64,000 nt of DNA from Pseudomonas vanderleydeniana. Lineage in GTDB: Bacteria > Pseudomonadota > Gammaproteobacteria > Pseudomonadales > Pseudomonadaceae. Shown here in pieces: positions 8,855 to 20,502 of this stretch. The position numbers and the translations under genes are program-made. How positions within the stretch are numbered: the stretch's first letter is position 1; each line of letters starts with the position of its first letter. Where the stretch lies: contig NZ_CP077093.1 of assembly GCF_014268755.2 (NCBI RefSeq), forward strand, positions 6,570,501 through 6,634,500, given 5' to 3'. The notes below the pieces were generated by a model that saw only the letters and a program-made list of their open reading frames with translations, was not told the DNA's origin and ran no database searches.

Positions 8855-9850
8855 ATGCCCCTTGTCTACCGCTCGGCACTGCCTGCGCTGTGCCTGTCGA
8901 TGATCCTACCGCTCGCCACACCGGTCCTGGCGGCAGACCCGGCACCTGCACCGGCGAAAGAAGCCGCAGCCGAAAAACCGGCCGAACGCCAGTCTCTCCC
9001 CGAACGCAGCCAGGAAGACGCCACCGCCCTGGAGCGGCAGTTGCCGCAACAGGAGCAACAACAGCTGCAGGCGGCCGGCGACACGTTCCTGGCCTTGTGG
9101 AAACCGGCCAACACGCCAACCCCCAATGGCGCAGTGATCATAATCCCTGGCGCCGGCGAAACCGCTGACTGGCCTCAAGCTATTGCCCCGCTGCGCAACA
9201 AATTGCCGGATGCCCGCTGGAGCAGCCTGAGTCTGACACTCCCGGACCTGCAAAGCGACGCCTCCCAGCCACGGGTGGCTGACGCCCCCAAACCGGCGGA
9301 ACCGGCGACATCGAGCAACAGCAAGGACGCCAGCACCACCAGCAAGCCGATCGAACAGGCGGCCAGCGCGGAAACCGACACTCCCGACCAGGCCCCGGCC
9401 GCCACCGCCGAGGACCCGCTCAAGGGCGACGCCGAGCGGATTTTCGCCCGCCTCGACGCCGCGATTGCCTACGCACAACAACAGAATGCGCGCAGTATCG
9501 TGCTACTCGGCCATGGCACCGGCGCCTACTGGGCAACCCGCTATCTGGTCGAGAAAGCCTCGCCACAAGTGCAGAAGCTGGTGCTGGTGGCCGCGCAAAC
9601 GCCGGTCAGCGCCAAGACCGACCTGGCACAGTTGACGCCCGAGCTGAAACTGGCCACGGCCGACTTCTTCTATCAGGACAAGACGCTGGATCGCAAAGCC
9701 GCCCTGTTGCGCCTGCAAGCCAGCAAACGGCAAAAGACCTCCAACTACACTCAGGTCGGGCTGAAAGCGATGCCGGGCAACCCGGGCCAGGAGCAGCTTG
9801 CTCGCCGGGTCCGCGGCTACCTGAACCCTCAGGACCAGGACAGCCAGTAA
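8855..9850 (+). CDS. DUF3530 family exported alpha/beta-hydrolase-like protein
   Basis: 331 residues. A signal peptide (MPLVYRSALPALCLSMILPLATPVLA) is followed by a low-complexity Ala/Pro/Glu stretch, then an alpha/beta-hydrolase-like core. A strand-turn NGAVIIIPGAGETADWP (about 90-107) and a nucleophile-elbow-like VLLGHGTGAYWATRYL (near residue 217) are visible. A second Ala/Ser/Lys-rich insert lies around 145-190. At the elbow the sequence is GHGTG, so the usual catalytic Ser of GxSxG is Thr. The function is unknown; a periplasmic location is inferred from the signal peptide. It is convergent with the djlA-like gene. Confidence 0.75.
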   Translation: MPLVYRSALPALCLSMILPLATPVLAADPAPAPAKEAAAEKPAERQSLPERSQEDATALERQLPQQEQQQLQAAGDTFLALWKPANTPTPNGAVIIIPGAGETADWPQAIAPLRNKLPDARWSSLSLTLPDLQSDASQPRVADAPKPAEPATSSNSKDASTTSKPIEQAASAETDTPDQAPAATAEDPLKGDAERIFARLDAAIAYAQQQNARSIVLLGHGTGAYWATRYLVEKASPQVQKLVLVAAQTPVSAKTDLAQLTPELKLATADFFYQDKTLDRKAALLRLQASKRQKTSNYTQVGLKAMPGNPGQEQLARRVRGYLNPQDQDSQ

Positions 9851-9889
9851 CATCTGCGCAGGGGCGCCAACCCACTTGGAAGACGCCAC

Positions 9890-9919
9890 GGGGCTGCCGG
9901 AAGCCTCGTGGCCAGCCCC
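9890..9919. terminator. possible shared hairpin terminator
   Basis: GGGGCTG (9890-9896) and CAGCCCC (9913-9919) form a stem in the gap between the convergent DUF3530 and djlA-like genes. There is no strong T-run on either strand, so this is only a weak terminator candidate. Confidence 0.3.
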
Positions 9920-9940
9920 TATCCCCGAAGCCTTTTCAGC

Positions 9941-10708
9941 TCAGCGAAAATCCCGCCGTTCACGGACCAGCGCGTAGGCCTGGTGCAACTCGCGAGTCTT
10001 CTCGGTCGCGTCCTGCACCTGGGCCGGCGTGGCACCGCTCCCCGCCACCTTGTCCGGATGATGGCGACTCAACAGGCGTCGGTAGGCCCGCTTGATCTGG
10101 GACGGTTCACTGGTAGCGGTCACCCCGAGGACCCGCAGGGCCTCCTGATAGCTGCCAGCGCTACTCATCAATGGCTTGCGGCTTGGCTCATAGTCGCCCG
10201 CCAGGGCCAGGACCTGCTGCGTCGTCCAGCCCAGCCACTTGCCCCAGAGCAGAATCAGCTCGCGCTCCTCCCGTCCGGTCCGGCCATCGGCCCAGACCAT
10301 TCGCCAGCAGGCCCGCAACACCCCTTCGGCCGCATGGGGCTGGGCCTTGAGATGACGCAGGTAGCCACGCAGGCTGTCCTCCCCCGACTTGCCACGATTG
10401 AAGGCGGCAATCGCTCGACGCTGGGCCGCTTCGCCCATGTCCAGTTGACGCATTTCCTGACGCGCCTGCTGGATGTGCCCGTCGACCACGCGCCCATCGC
10501 TCTTGGCCAGGCGGCCGAGCAACACGAACAACAGCTCGTCATTGCGCAGCGCCGGCTTGCCCCCCAGGCGCTCACGCAAGTGTGCCCAGCTGTGCAACTG
10601 CAGGCGCCGGTCCAGCGCCTGCCCCAGCAATGCGCCCAACATGGCCCCCGGGATGCTGGCAATGGCAAAGCCCGCCCCGGCTCCAATCAGAGTCCCTGGC
10701 CACAACAT
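9941..10708 (-). CDS. djlA: DjlA-like membrane-anchored J-domain co-chaperone
   Basis: 255 residues. The N-terminal hydrophobic, glycine-rich segment GTLIGAGAGFAIASIPGAMLG is the dimerising membrane anchor seen in DjlA. It is followed by a TerB/DjlA-type central domain (about 55-165) and a C-terminal J domain (about 188-250) carrying the DnaK-stimulating HPD motif in RLLSRHHPDKV. I chose the ATG at 10708: it follows the murU stop codon by one base (TGATATG), implying translational coupling. The open frame upstream to 10768 is the shadow of murU. It likely recruits DnaK to the inner membrane. Confidence 0.85.
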   Translation of the reverse strand: MLWPGTLIGAGAGFAIASIPGAMLGALLGQALDRRLQLHSWAHLRERLGGKPALRNDELLFVLLGRLAKSDGRVVDGHIQQARQEMRQLDMGEAAQRRAIAAFNRGKSGEDSLRGYLRHLKAQPHAAEGVLRACWRMVWADGRTGREERELILLWGKWLGWTTQQVLALAGDYEPSRKPLMSSAGSYQEALRVLGVTATSEPSQIKRAYRRLLSRHHPDKVAGSGATPAQVQDATEKTRELHQAYALVRERRDFR

Positions 10709-10709
10709 A

Positions 10710-12406
<1,697 letters not shown>

Positions 12407-12419
12407 TACAAGGGTCTCC

Positions 12420-12456
12420 GACGGCGCTAGCCGTCAAGCGGGTCATGCTTTATTAT
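12420..12456. promoter_or_regulatory. remnant amgK/lptD divergent promoter region
   Basis: A dyad GACGGC-GCTA-GCCGTC (12420-12435) and an AT-rich TATTAT (12451-12456; GATAAT on the other strand at 12457-12452) lie between amgK and the intron. TATTAT could be the -10 of lptD and its complement that of amgK. No convincing -35 is visible, so the call is tentative. The intron enters 10 bases to the right of this hexamer. Confidence 0.4.
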
Positions 12457-13529
12457 CCAGCATCTTGTGCGACACGTGCGACGTGTCTCCCTTACTTCGA
12501 GGTGTAGAGCCATCTTGAAGGACTTCGCAAGAAGTCGATTGCTCGGGAGCCTAATCCCTTGAACCAAAGCCACTTTAGAAGTCTATTGCCTTCAAGGACT
12601 TACCGCAGCGGCGGAATGGCAACCCCTAGGTCGGAAAGCGCTTTGCAACACGACCAAAGACCGGCATACCGGCTCTTAAGCGCATGCTGATCCTCAGTCC
12701 TTCATGGACTCAACCCACGCGGGAGATAATCCCCGCTGGGGTTATCTCCTGTAATAGCAACAGGAGGTAACAAATCAAAGAGCAGGCTGTATACGCCAGT
12801 CCCTGACTCATCTTCAACCGGAGACACGAGCGAAAGTTCTGTCTGTCATTGTCCAACCGCTCTGAATGAACGGTAGCGGACTCGTTGTGCGACCAACGAT
12901 AGCCTAGGAAGACATGCGTCACTGGTAACGGTGGGGTGTGAAGCTCTTCCAACAATGTAGCCCCTTAGGGCATGTTCTTGCCGCGAGGCAAAACATGGAT
13001 GCTCGGAGCAGCACCGGGTTGAGGCGCTAGGCTGGCTGGCATGGGCAACATAGGTGAACTGCTGATAAACGCCGTAAGGATAGACGTGCCTAAGCTGCTG
13101 TCAGGCATTAACCAAAAGGTATGAGGCTAGTTATTCCTGTGGGATGTAGGAATACGTCGCTACAACGCCTCCGGTGAAAAGGCAGGCCCTAAACCAGTCG
13201 TGTGACAGGCAGGGAACGTGGTAAGCCCGTATAGCTGCCCTAGGGCAGGTGAACCGCAAGGGGATCTGTTGGCTGTGCGGGTATGGGATCGTAGAAAAAG
13301 CGAACGCCGGGCTGTAATGGTTCGGATAGGGGTTGAAACATCACCCCACGGGAAACCGGGCAAACTTCTGCGTGGTCTTTCGTCGCATGAACACTGAGTG
13401 AGTCTGTCTCAACGAAACTGAAGATTCAGAAAATCTGAATCTCTTCAACAACCTTACCCTGACGGGGACGTCCCTCCCCTCAGGGAGTAGGAACGTCTTT
13501 CGACCAGGGGTACCTGAGAGGAAGGCAGC

Positions 13530-15224
13530 ATGTTGGAACATAGCCAAACGGCAATGTCTGCGCCTTCTGGCGCTCCGCACGAGTGGCACGACATCGACTG
13601 GTGGCGTACTCAACGGAACGTTCGGACGATGCAGATACGGATTGCGAAGGCTTGTCGGGAAGGCAACTGGCGCAAGGTGAAAGCCCTGCAACGGATGCTG
13701 ACCCGCTCATACTCAGCCAGATACCTGGCTGTTAGGAGAGTCACTGAGAATCAGGGCAAGCGCACGGCGGGAGTCGACCGCGTGCTCTGGGATACACCCG
13801 AAGCTAAATGGAATGCGGCTATAGGGTTGAAACGCCATGGATACAAGCCCCAGCCGTTACGGAGGGTCTTTATTCCTAAGTCGAACGGAAAGGAACGCCC
13901 ACTGGGCATTCCAACCATGAGGGACAGGGCGATGCAGGCTTTACACCTACTGGCCTTGGCCCCCATTGCAGAGACCACCGGCGATCCTAATAGCTACGGC
14001 TTTAGGATCGAACGTTCCACGGCGGACGCAATGGGACAGTTGTTCGTCTGTCTGTCCAAGCGGCTATCAGCTCGCTGGGTACTAGAAGCGGACATACAAG
14101 GCTGTTTCGACCACATCAACCATGAGTGGCTGATCACCAATGTACCTACGGACAAGGTGATCCTGCGCAAATGGCTGAAAGCCGGAGTGGTCCATAAAGG
14201 TCAGCTTCAGGCAACTGATGCTGGCACACCACAAGGCGGGATTATCTCGCCGACCTTGGCAAACATGGCGCTGGATGGACTGGAGACACAGCTCAAGCAA
14301 CACCTGGGCGTGACGAGAGCCAAGAAGCTGAAGGTCAATGTAGTGCGATATGCAGATGACTTCGTCATCACCGGTGACTCGAAAGAGATACTGGAGGAAG
14401 TCAGATCTTGGGTAGAGCAGTTCCTGGCAGTCCGAGGGCTACAGCTATCACCCGAGAAAACGCGTATTACCCACATAGATGATGGCTTCGACTTCCTGGG
14501 ATGGAATTTCCGGCAATACAGCGGAAAGCTGCTGATCACACCAAGCAAGAAGAACGCAAAGGCGTTCTACAGCAAGGTGAAGGAGGTCATCAGCGCCAAC
14601 AAAGCGGCGACACAGGAGGATCTGATCCGCCAGTTGAACCCGATACTGCGAGGCTGGGCGTTTTACCATCAGCCCGTGGTAGCCAAGAAGGCGTACAGCC
14701 GCATGGACTACCAGATATTCCAGGCGCTATGGCGATGGGCAAAACGGCGCCACCCAAACAAAGGTCTGGAGTGGATCCGGAGGAAATACTTCCAGCCTAC
14801 CGAGGACCGAAACTGGGTGTTCCGTACCACATTGCTCAACGAGGCAGGAGGCAAAGAGGAGATCAGGCTATACACCCTTGAGGCTACGCCGATCGAGAGG
14901 CACAGGAAAATCAGCGGGGACTACAACCCGTTCGACCCTGCGATGGAGGAGATGGGCGAGAAGCTGCGAATGTCCCGAATGCTCGGGAAGATGAAATATC
15001 GCAAGCAGGTAGCACGTCTGTTCCAATCGCAAAAAGGGCTGTGTTCTCTGTGCAAGAACCCCATAACTAGGGAGACGGGGTGGCATGATCACCACATCAT
15101 CTATCGCTCACAAGGCGGTGGTGACTCTCTAAACAACCGGGTACTATTGCATCCCATTTGCCACCTGCAGCTTCACGCACGTGGTTTAACAGTGAACAAA
15201 CCGACTCCCACTTCGGGGGTTTAG
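13530..15224 (+). CDS. group II intron reverse transcriptase/maturase with HNH endonuclease
   Basis: 564 residues encoded in intron domain IV. The N-terminal part has RT blocks including KSNGKERPLGIPTMRDR, EADIQGCFDHINHEWL and GTPQGGIISPTLANMAL. The catalytic YADD is at residues 274-277. The maturase X domain follows at about 365-430 (LNPILRGWAFYHQ). A C-terminal HNH endonuclease at about 505-550 has the CxxC pair, an HH-I motif and a final C-x2-H. All motifs are intact, so it should promote splicing and target-primed reverse transcription. The start ATG at 13530 is preceded by GAGAGGAAGG. Base composition is clearly less GC-rich than the neighbours, a sign of transfer. Confidence 0.93.
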   Translation: MLEHSQTAMSAPSGAPHEWHDIDWWRTQRNVRTMQIRIAKACREGNWRKVKALQRMLTRSYSARYLAVRRVTENQGKRTAGVDRVLWDTPEAKWNAAIGLKRHGYKPQPLRRVFIPKSNGKERPLGIPTMRDRAMQALHLLALAPIAETTGDPNSYGFRIERSTADAMGQLFVCLSKRLSARWVLEADIQGCFDHINHEWLITNVPTDKVILRKWLKAGVVHKGQLQATDAGTPQGGIISPTLANMALDGLETQLKQHLGVTRAKKLKVNVVRYADDFVITGDSKEILEEVRSWVEQFLAVRGLQLSPEKTRITHIDDGFDFLGWNFRQYSGKLLITPSKKNAKAFYSKVKEVISANKAATQEDLIRQLNPILRGWAFYHQPVVAKKAYSRMDYQIFQALWRWAKRRHPNKGLEWIRRKYFQPTEDRNWVFRTTLLNEAGGKEEIRLYTLEATPIERHRKISGDYNPFDPAMEEMGEKLRMSRMLGKMKYRKQVARLFQSQKGLCSLCKNPITRETGWHDHHIIYRSQGGGDSLNNRVLLHPICHLQLHARGLTVNKPTPTSGV

Positions 15225-15233
15225 TAAAGACTT

Positions 15234-15308
15234 GAGCCGTATGCGCTGAAAGGCGCACGTACGGTTTTTAGGGGGGGACAGACCAGAAATGGTCTGTTCC
15301 TACCCAAC
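15234..15308 (+). other. group II intron domains V and VI
   Basis: Catalytic domain V (15234-15270) has the AGC triad strand, a GC-rich upper helix and the complementary ACGTACGGTT strand. Domain VI (15271-15308) is a stem of GGGACAGACC-type bases with the branch-point A bulged at 15302, six bases before the proposed 3' splice site. Domain V starts 9 bases after the RT stop codon. Confidence 0.85.
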
Positions 15309-15378
15309 TTTCAGACCATCGATAGGCGTGCGGCCCTTACCGCGGGCAGATGGCACGCAGGAAGCCCGGACTAATAAG

Positions 15379-18219
15379 ATGGCATTGAAATCCCCCGCGT
15401 TTCGTAGAAAGTTTCCGTTGCTGGTCACCGGCAGTTTGCTGGCCCTGCAACCTCTGGCCACTTCGTTCGTCGTTGCTGCTGAACAGTATGACTGTTCGGC
15501 CTCGGCTTCGGGCGCCTGGAATTGTGCGCCGAAAGCGACCACAGCCCAGTTGCCACCACGCCCCGTGCACGACGCCGGCTCGGTTGGTGGCCCCTCCCAG
15601 GCCACGGCGGACAGCGGCTCCGGCAGCGACAGCGCCGCGGCGCCCAAGCTGGTCACCGAAGCCAAGGGCCGTGGTCTGAAATCCCGCAGCGCCGATTACA
15701 GCCACCTCGACTGGGTTCCCCGCGAGAAGCTGACGCCTGCCCAATTGGCCGAGACCGGTCCTTACTGCTCTGGTGCCTATATCGAACCGATTCGTCCTGG
15801 CATGAATGACAAGACGAATAAAAGTGATGAACCGACCTTCATCGGTGCCAAGGCTTCGCGCTACGAGCAGGATCAGCAGCTCGCCAGCCTGGCCGGTGAC
15901 GTGGTCATGCGCCAGGGCAGCATGCAGGTCGAGGCCGACGAGGCGAACCTGTACCAGGCGGAGAACCGTGGCGAACTGAACGGCAATGTCCGCGTTCGCG
16001 ACAACGGCGCACTGCTGGTCGGCGACCACGCCGATGTCCAGCTGGACACTGGCGAAGCCAAGGTCGACAACGCCGAGTACGTCCTGCACAAGTCGCGCAT
16101 TCGCGGTAGCGCGCTCTACGCCAAGCGCGCCGAGAACGCGATCATCCGCCTCAAGGACGGTACGTACACCACCTGCGAACCGAACAGCAACGCCTGGCAG
16201 CTCAAGGGTAACAACATCACCCTGAACCCGGCGACCGGCTTCGGTACCGCGACCAACGTGACACTGCGGGTCAAGGACATTCCGGTCCTGTACACGCCGT
16301 ACATCTACTTCCCGATCGACAACCGGCGCCAGTCCGGTTTCCTGCCGCCAAGCTTCAGTTCGGGTGGCGACAACGGCTTCACGCTGGTCACGCCGTACTA
16401 CTTCAACCTGGCACCGAACTACGACGCCACGTTGTACCCACGCTACATGACCAAGCGTGGCCTGCTGATGGAAGGCGAATTCCGCTACCTGACCAAGTCC
16501 AGCGAAGGCCAGTTCGGCGGCGCCTACCTGAACGACGACAGCAATGATCGTTCGAAGCAGACCGACTCCGAGAAAACCCGCTACATGCTCAACTGGCAGC
16601 ACAAGGGTGGCCTGGACTCGCGCGTCCTGACCGAGGTCGACTACACCAAGATCAGCGACCCGTACTACTTCCAGGACCTGACCAGCGACCAGATCGGCGT
16701 CAAGGACAGCAGCAGCTACGTCAACCAACAAGCGGCCGTCAGCTATCGTGGCGACAGCTACACGGCAAAACTGAACGTACAGGCGTACGAGTTGGCCAGC
16801 GTGTCGAACATCACGCCTTACAACAAGTTGCCGCAGATCACCTTCAACGGCACGCTGCCCTACCACCCCGAAGGTCTCGACTTCACCTACGAGACCGAAG
16901 CGGTGCGTTTCGAGCGCAGTCTGCAAACCGGTAACTACTTCGACAAGGATGGTGGACCGTTCGATGCCAACGGGAACGCTGTTGGTACTCCGCGCCTGGA
17001 CACCAACGTCACCGGCCTGGCACGTGCCAACGGTGATCGCCTGAACCTCAAGCCAGGCGTCAGCCTGCCGCTAGACTGGACCTACGGTTTCCTGAAACCG
17101 TCGCTCAAGTACCAGTACACCAAGTATGACTTGGACCTGGGCAGCACGGGCAAAGCCGATATTGTGAATGCACAGTTTGCTGCAGCCGCCAACGGCACGA
17201 ACTACGTGGGTGGAACCTACAACAGCTCGCAAAGCCGTGGCGTACCGATCGCCAGCATCGACAGCGGCCTGTACTTCGACCGCAACACCAGCATGTTCGG
17301 CACCAACTATCGCCAGACCTTGGAACCGCGCCTGTTCTATCTCTATGTTCCAGAGAAGAATCAGGAGGACATTCCAGTCTTTGATACAGGCGAATACAGC
17401 TTCAACTACGCCTCGCTGTTCCGCGAGAACCGTTTCTCCGGTTCGGACCGTGTCGGCGACGAAAACAAGCTGTCCCTCGGCTTGACCAGTCGCTGGATCG
17501 AAGACAACGGCTTCGAACGCCAGCGCATCAGCGTCGGCCAGGCCATGTACTTCAAGGACCGTACCGTCCAGTTGCCTGGTGTCGACTATCGCACCCGTGC
17601 CGACGCCAAGGCCAACGTCTCGCCATATGCACTGGAATACGCCTACCGGTTCAACCATGACTGGCGCGCGACAGCCGACTACAACTGGGACCCGGACAGC
17701 CACAGCCCACGTTCGGGTAGTGCGATGTTCCACTACCAGCCTGAAGACAACCCGAACAAGGTCGTCAACGCCGGCTATCGCTATCGCAACGATCAGGTCA
17801 TCTACAACCAGAATACCGGTCAATGGCAGTTCGGCGGCGACTATGGCACTCCGGGCACCCCTGGCTACGTGAAGGACTACTACAAGATCCAGCAGCACGA
17901 CTTCTCGGTCATCTGGCCGATCGTGCCGCAGTGGAACGTCATCAGCCGCTGGCAGTACGACTACAACCGCAACCGCACGCTGGAAGCCTTTGGTGGTTTC
18001 GAGTACGACAACTGCTGCTGGAAACTGCGCCTGATCAACCGTTACTGGGTCAAGTATGACGAATTCAGTCAAGACGCCCCGCAAAACGAGAAAGGCGACC
18101 GCGGCATCTTCCTCCAAATTGTCCTGAAAGGTCTGGGCGGCGTTCTCGGCCAGAAAGTAGAAACCTTCCTCGACAAAGGCATCCAAGGTTATCGTGAACG
18201 TGAAGATCAAGCTTTCTGA
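15379..18219 (+). CDS. lptD: LPS-assembly protein LptD
   Basis: 946-residue outer-membrane beta-barrel that, with LptE, inserts lipopolysaccharide into the outer leaflet; essential in most Gram-negatives. The signal peptide ([34 protein letters not shown]) precedes an N-terminal OstA/jellyroll domain (about 170-300) and a C-terminal barrel rich in alternating aromatic strands. Cysteines near the mature N-terminus (YDC, WNC) and the adjacent pair in [10 protein letters not shown] fit the interdomain disulfides. I chose the ATG at 15379; the frame is open back to 15289 only through the intron end. Normal expression should require either splicing or promoter activity from within the intron. It overlaps surA. 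Confidence 0.93.
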   Translation: MALKSPAFRRKFPLLVTGSLLALQPLATSFVVAAEQYDCSASASGAWNCAPKATTAQLPPRPVHDAGSVGGPSQATADSGSGSDSAAAPKLVTEAKGRGLKSRSADYSHLDWVPREKLTPAQLAETGPYCSGAYIEPIRPGMNDKTNKSDEPTFIGAKASRYEQDQQLASLAGDVVMRQGSMQVEADEANLYQAENRGELNGNVRVRDNGALLVGDHADVQLDTGEAKVDNAEYVLHKSRIRGSALYAKRAENAIIRLKDGTYTTCEPNSNAWQLKGNNITLNPATGFGTATNVTLRVKDIPVLYTPYIYFPIDNRRQSGFLPPSFSSGGDNGFTLVTPYYFNLAPNYDATLYPRYMTKRGLLMEGEFRYLTKSSEGQFGGAYLNDDSNDRSKQTDSEKTRYMLNWQHKGGLDSRVLTEVDYTKISDPYYFQDLTSDQIGVKDSSSYVNQQAAVSYRGDSYTAKLNVQAYELASVSNITPYNKLPQITFNGTLPYHPEGLDFTYETEAVRFERSLQTGNYFDKDGGPFDANGNAVGTPRLDTNVTGLARANGDRLNLKPGVSLPLDWTYGFLKPSLKYQYTKYDLDLGSTGKADIVNAQFAAAANGTNYVGGTYNSSQSRGVPIASIDSGLYFDRNTSMFGTNYRQTLEPRLFYLYVPEKNQEDIPVFDTGEYSFNYASLFRENRFSGSDRVGDENKLSLGLTSRWIEDNGFERQRISVGQAMYFKDRTVQLPGVDYRTRADAKANVSPYALEYAYRFNHDWRATADYNWDPDSHSPRSGSAMFHYQPEDNPNKVVNAGYRYRNDQVIYNQNTGQWQFGGDYGTPGTPGYVKDYYKIQQHDFSVIWPIVPQWNVISRWQYDYNRNRTLEAFGGFEYDNCCWKLRLINRYWVKYDEFSQDAPQNEKGDRGIFLQIVLKGLGGVLGQKVETFLDKGIQGYREREDQAF

Positions 18220-19516
18220 TTGTCTGCGCCCGCTGATGCTGGGCGCACTGGCCCTGAGTGCCGCGGTTCACGCCGCGGTACAACCCCTGGACAACGTCGT
18301 GGCGATCGTCGACAACGACGTGATCATGCAGAGCCAACTGGACCAGCGCGTCCACGAAGTCCAGCAAAGCATCGCCAAGCGTGGCGGCGGCGTGCCACCG
18401 ACCAGCGTCCTGGACCAACAGGTCCTCGACCGCCTGATCGTCGAGAACCTGCAACTGCAGATCGGCGAACGTTCCGGCATCCGTATTTCCGATGAGGAAC
18501 TGAACCAGGCCATCGGCAGCATCGCCCAGCGCAACAATATGTCGATCGACCAGTTCAAGGCCGCCCTGGCCCACGACGGCCTTTCCTACGAGGACGCCCG
18601 CGACCAGGTACGTCGCGAAATGATCATCAGCCGCGTACGTCAGCGCCGGGTCGCCGAACGCGTGCAGGTCTCCGAGCAGGAAGTGAAGAACTTCCTCGCC
18701 TCTGACCTGGGCAAGATGCAGCTCTCCGAAGAACTGCACCTGGCCAACATCCTGATCGCCACCCCGGACAGCGCCAGCTCGCAGGCCATTCAGGCTGCCG
18801 CGGCCCAGGCCCAGGACATCTACCGGCAACTGAAGCAAGGCGCCGACTTCGCCCAACTGGCGATTGCCAAGTCCGGCAGCGACAACGCCCTCGAAGGCGG
18901 CGACATGGGCTGGCGCAAGCCGGCACAACTGCCACCGCCGTTCGACCAGATGCTGAGCAGCACGCCAGTAGGCGGCATCACCGAACCGGCTCGCGCCCCC
19001 GGTGGTTTCATCATCCTGAAGGTGCTGGACAAGCGTGGTGGCGAGACCCAGATGCGTGACGAAGTGCATGTTCGTCATATCCTGATCAAGCCGAACGCCA
19101 TTCGCAGCGAAGCCGAAACCCAGGCGCTGGCCCAGAAACTCTACGAGCGCATCCAGAATGGCGAAGACTTCGCCACCCTGGCCAAGAGCTTCTCGGAAGA
19201 CCCGGGGTCAGCCCTCAACGGCGGCGACCTGAACTGGATCGACCCGAAGGTGCTGGTTCCAGAATTCCAGGAAGTGATGGCGAAAACTCCGCAAGGCGTG
19301 CTGTCCAAGCCGTTCAAGACCCAATATGGCTGGCACGTGCTGGAAGTCCTTGGCCGTCGTGCCACCGACAGCACCAACCAGGCTCGCGAACAGCAGGCCA
19401 TGACCGTACTGCGTAACCGCAAGTACGACGAGGAACTGCAGACCTGGCTGCGCCAGATCCGCGACGAAGCCTACGTTGAAATCAAGCTCCCTGGCGCAGA
19501 CCAGGCAGCCAAGTGA
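18194..19516 (+). CDS. surA: periplasmic chaperone / peptidyl-prolyl isomerase SurA
   Basis: 440 residues. The signal peptide ends near ALSAAVHA, followed by the SurA N-terminal chaperone domain (about 28-170) and two parvulin domains (about 175-275 and 287-385; [10 protein letters not shown] and [10 protein letters not shown] open them). It escorts outer-membrane proteins, including LptD itself, to the BAM complex. Two GTG starts are possible, 18194 and 18200, both inside the 3' end of lptD, so the genes overlap by 20-26 bases and are translationally coupled. It overlaps pdxA by four bases. Confidence 0.92.
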   Translation: MNVKIKLSDCLRPLMLGALALSAAVHAAVQPLDNVVAIVDNDVIMQSQLDQRVHEVQQSIAKRGGGVPPTSVLDQQVLDRLIVENLQLQIGERSGIRISDEELNQAIGSIAQRNNMSIDQFKAALAHDGLSYEDARDQVRREMIISRVRQRRVAERVQVSEQEVKNFLASDLGKMQLSEELHLANILIATPDSASSQAIQAAAAQAQDIYRQLKQGADFAQLAIAKSGSDNALEGGDMGWRKPAQLPPPFDQMLSSTPVGGITEPARAPGGFIILKVLDKRGGETQMRDEVHVRHILIKPNAIRSEAETQALAQKLYERIQNGEDFATLAKSFSEDPGSALNGGDLNWIDPKVLVPEFQEVMAKTPQGVLSKPFKTQYGWHVLEVLGRRATDSTNQAREQQAMTVLRNRKYDEELQTWLRQIRDEAYVEIKLPGADQAAK

Positions 19517-20502
19517 ACCCCAAGCGTTTTGCGCTGACCCCCGGCGAGCCGGCAGGCATAGGTCCAGACCTGTGCCTGCTGCTGGCCTCGCAGCCCCAGC
19601 CCCACCCCCTGATTGCCATTACCAGTCGTGATCTGCTCTCCGAGCGAGCCACGCGACTGGCAGTGGCCGTCAACCTGTTGCCGGTGGGACCGGGCAATTG
19701 GCCCGAACAGCCGGCCCCCGCCGGCAGCCTCTATGTCTGGGACACACCCCTGGCGGCATCTGTCGTCCCCGGACAGCTGGACCAGGCCAACGCGGCCTTC
19801 GTCCTGGAGACCCTGACTCGCGCCGGCGAAGGCTGCCTCGACGGTACTTTCGCCGGCATGATCACCGCCCCTGTCCACAAGGGTGTGATCAACGACTCCG
19901 GCATCGCATTTTCCGGACATACGGAATTCCTCGCCGACCTGACCCATACCCGCCAGGTCGTGATGATGCTGGCCACCCGCGGACTGCGAGTGGCACTGGT
20001 CACCACGCACCTGCCGCTGCGCCAGGTGGCCGACGCGATCACCCCGGAGCGCCTGGAGCGCGTCACACGCATTCTGCATACCGATCTCAAGGAAAAATTC
20101 GGAATAGCCCAGCCGCGAATCCTGGTGTGCGGGCTCAATCCCCACGCCGGTGAAGGTGGTCATCTGGGCCACGAAGAGATCGACGTCATCGAACCGACCC
20201 TGGAGCGTCTGCGCAGCGAGGGCATGGACTTGCGCGGTCCGCTGCCCGCCGACACTCTGTTTACCCCCAAATATCTGGAGCACTGCGACGCGGTGCTGGC
20301 GATGTACCACGACCAGGGCCTGCCCGTGCTGAAATACAAAGGCTTCGGTGCGGCAGTCAATGTGACCCTTGGCCTGCCGATCATTCGCACGTCAGTCGAC
20401 CACGGCACCGCCCTGGATCTGGCCGGCAGCGGCAAGATCGATACCGGCAGCCTGCAAGTCGCCCTGGAAACCGCCTACCAGATGGCCGAGACCCGTTTAT
20501 GA
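19513..20502 (+). CDS. pdxA: 4-hydroxythreonine-4-phosphate dehydrogenase
   Basis: 329-residue NAD-dependent enzyme of pyridoxal phosphate synthesis that oxidises 4-phosphohydroxy-threonine to the product used by PdxJ. Metal and substrate residues are visible in SGHTEFLAD and in [12 protein letters not shown], and the early [12 protein letters not shown] loop is typical. It begins with GTG at 19513, overlapping the surA stop codon (GTGA), and overlaps rsmA by four bases at its end. Length is normal. Confidence 0.93.
   Translation: MNPKRFALTPGEPAGIGPDLCLLLASQPQPHPLIAITSRDLLSERATRLAVAVNLLPVGPGNWPEQPAPAGSLYVWDTPLAASVVPGQLDQANAAFVLETLTRAGEGCLDGTFAGMITAPVHKGVINDSGIAFSGHTEFLADLTHTRQVVMMLATRGLRVALVTTHLPLRQVADAITPERLERVTRILHTDLKEKFGIAQPRILVCGLNPHAGEGGHLGHEEIDVIEPTLERLRSEGMDLRGPLPADTLFTPKYLEHCDAVLAMYHDQGLPVLKYKGFGAAVNVTLGLPIIRTSVDHGTALDLAGSGKIDTGSLQVALETAYQMAETRL

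Larger units (their letters stand above)
12467..15308 (+). mobile_element. group II intron, full length, with reverse transcriptase ORF
   Basis: The 5' end has the consensus GTGCGAC at 12467. Domains I-III cover 12467-13500, and domain IV holds the RT ORF (13530-15224). Domain V is at 15234-15270 (GAGCCGTATGCG... with a GAAA-type tip and ACGTACGGTT). Domain VI is at 15271-15308 with a bulged A at 15302 and a terminal CCCAAC. Boundaries are supported by base pairing. EBS1 GGGATG (13141-13146) sits in the loop of a 7-bp hairpin (13132-13154) and pairs, allowing G-U, with IBS1 CATCTT (12461-12466). EBS2 GGATAG (13078-13083) pairs with IBS2 TTATCC (12453-12458). The insertion lies in the lptD leader in the sense direction. 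No debris or deletion is seen, so it looks recent and active. Confidence 0.92.

Noticed and set aside
12710..13691. Several minus-strand open frames of 67-116 codons in the intron 5' part
   Set aside because: This region is structured intron RNA (domains I-III), and the frames have no recognisable content.
15289..15378. Thirty extra codons before LptD
   Set aside because: They come from intron domain VI and the leader; the typical LptD signal peptide begins at the ATG at 15379.
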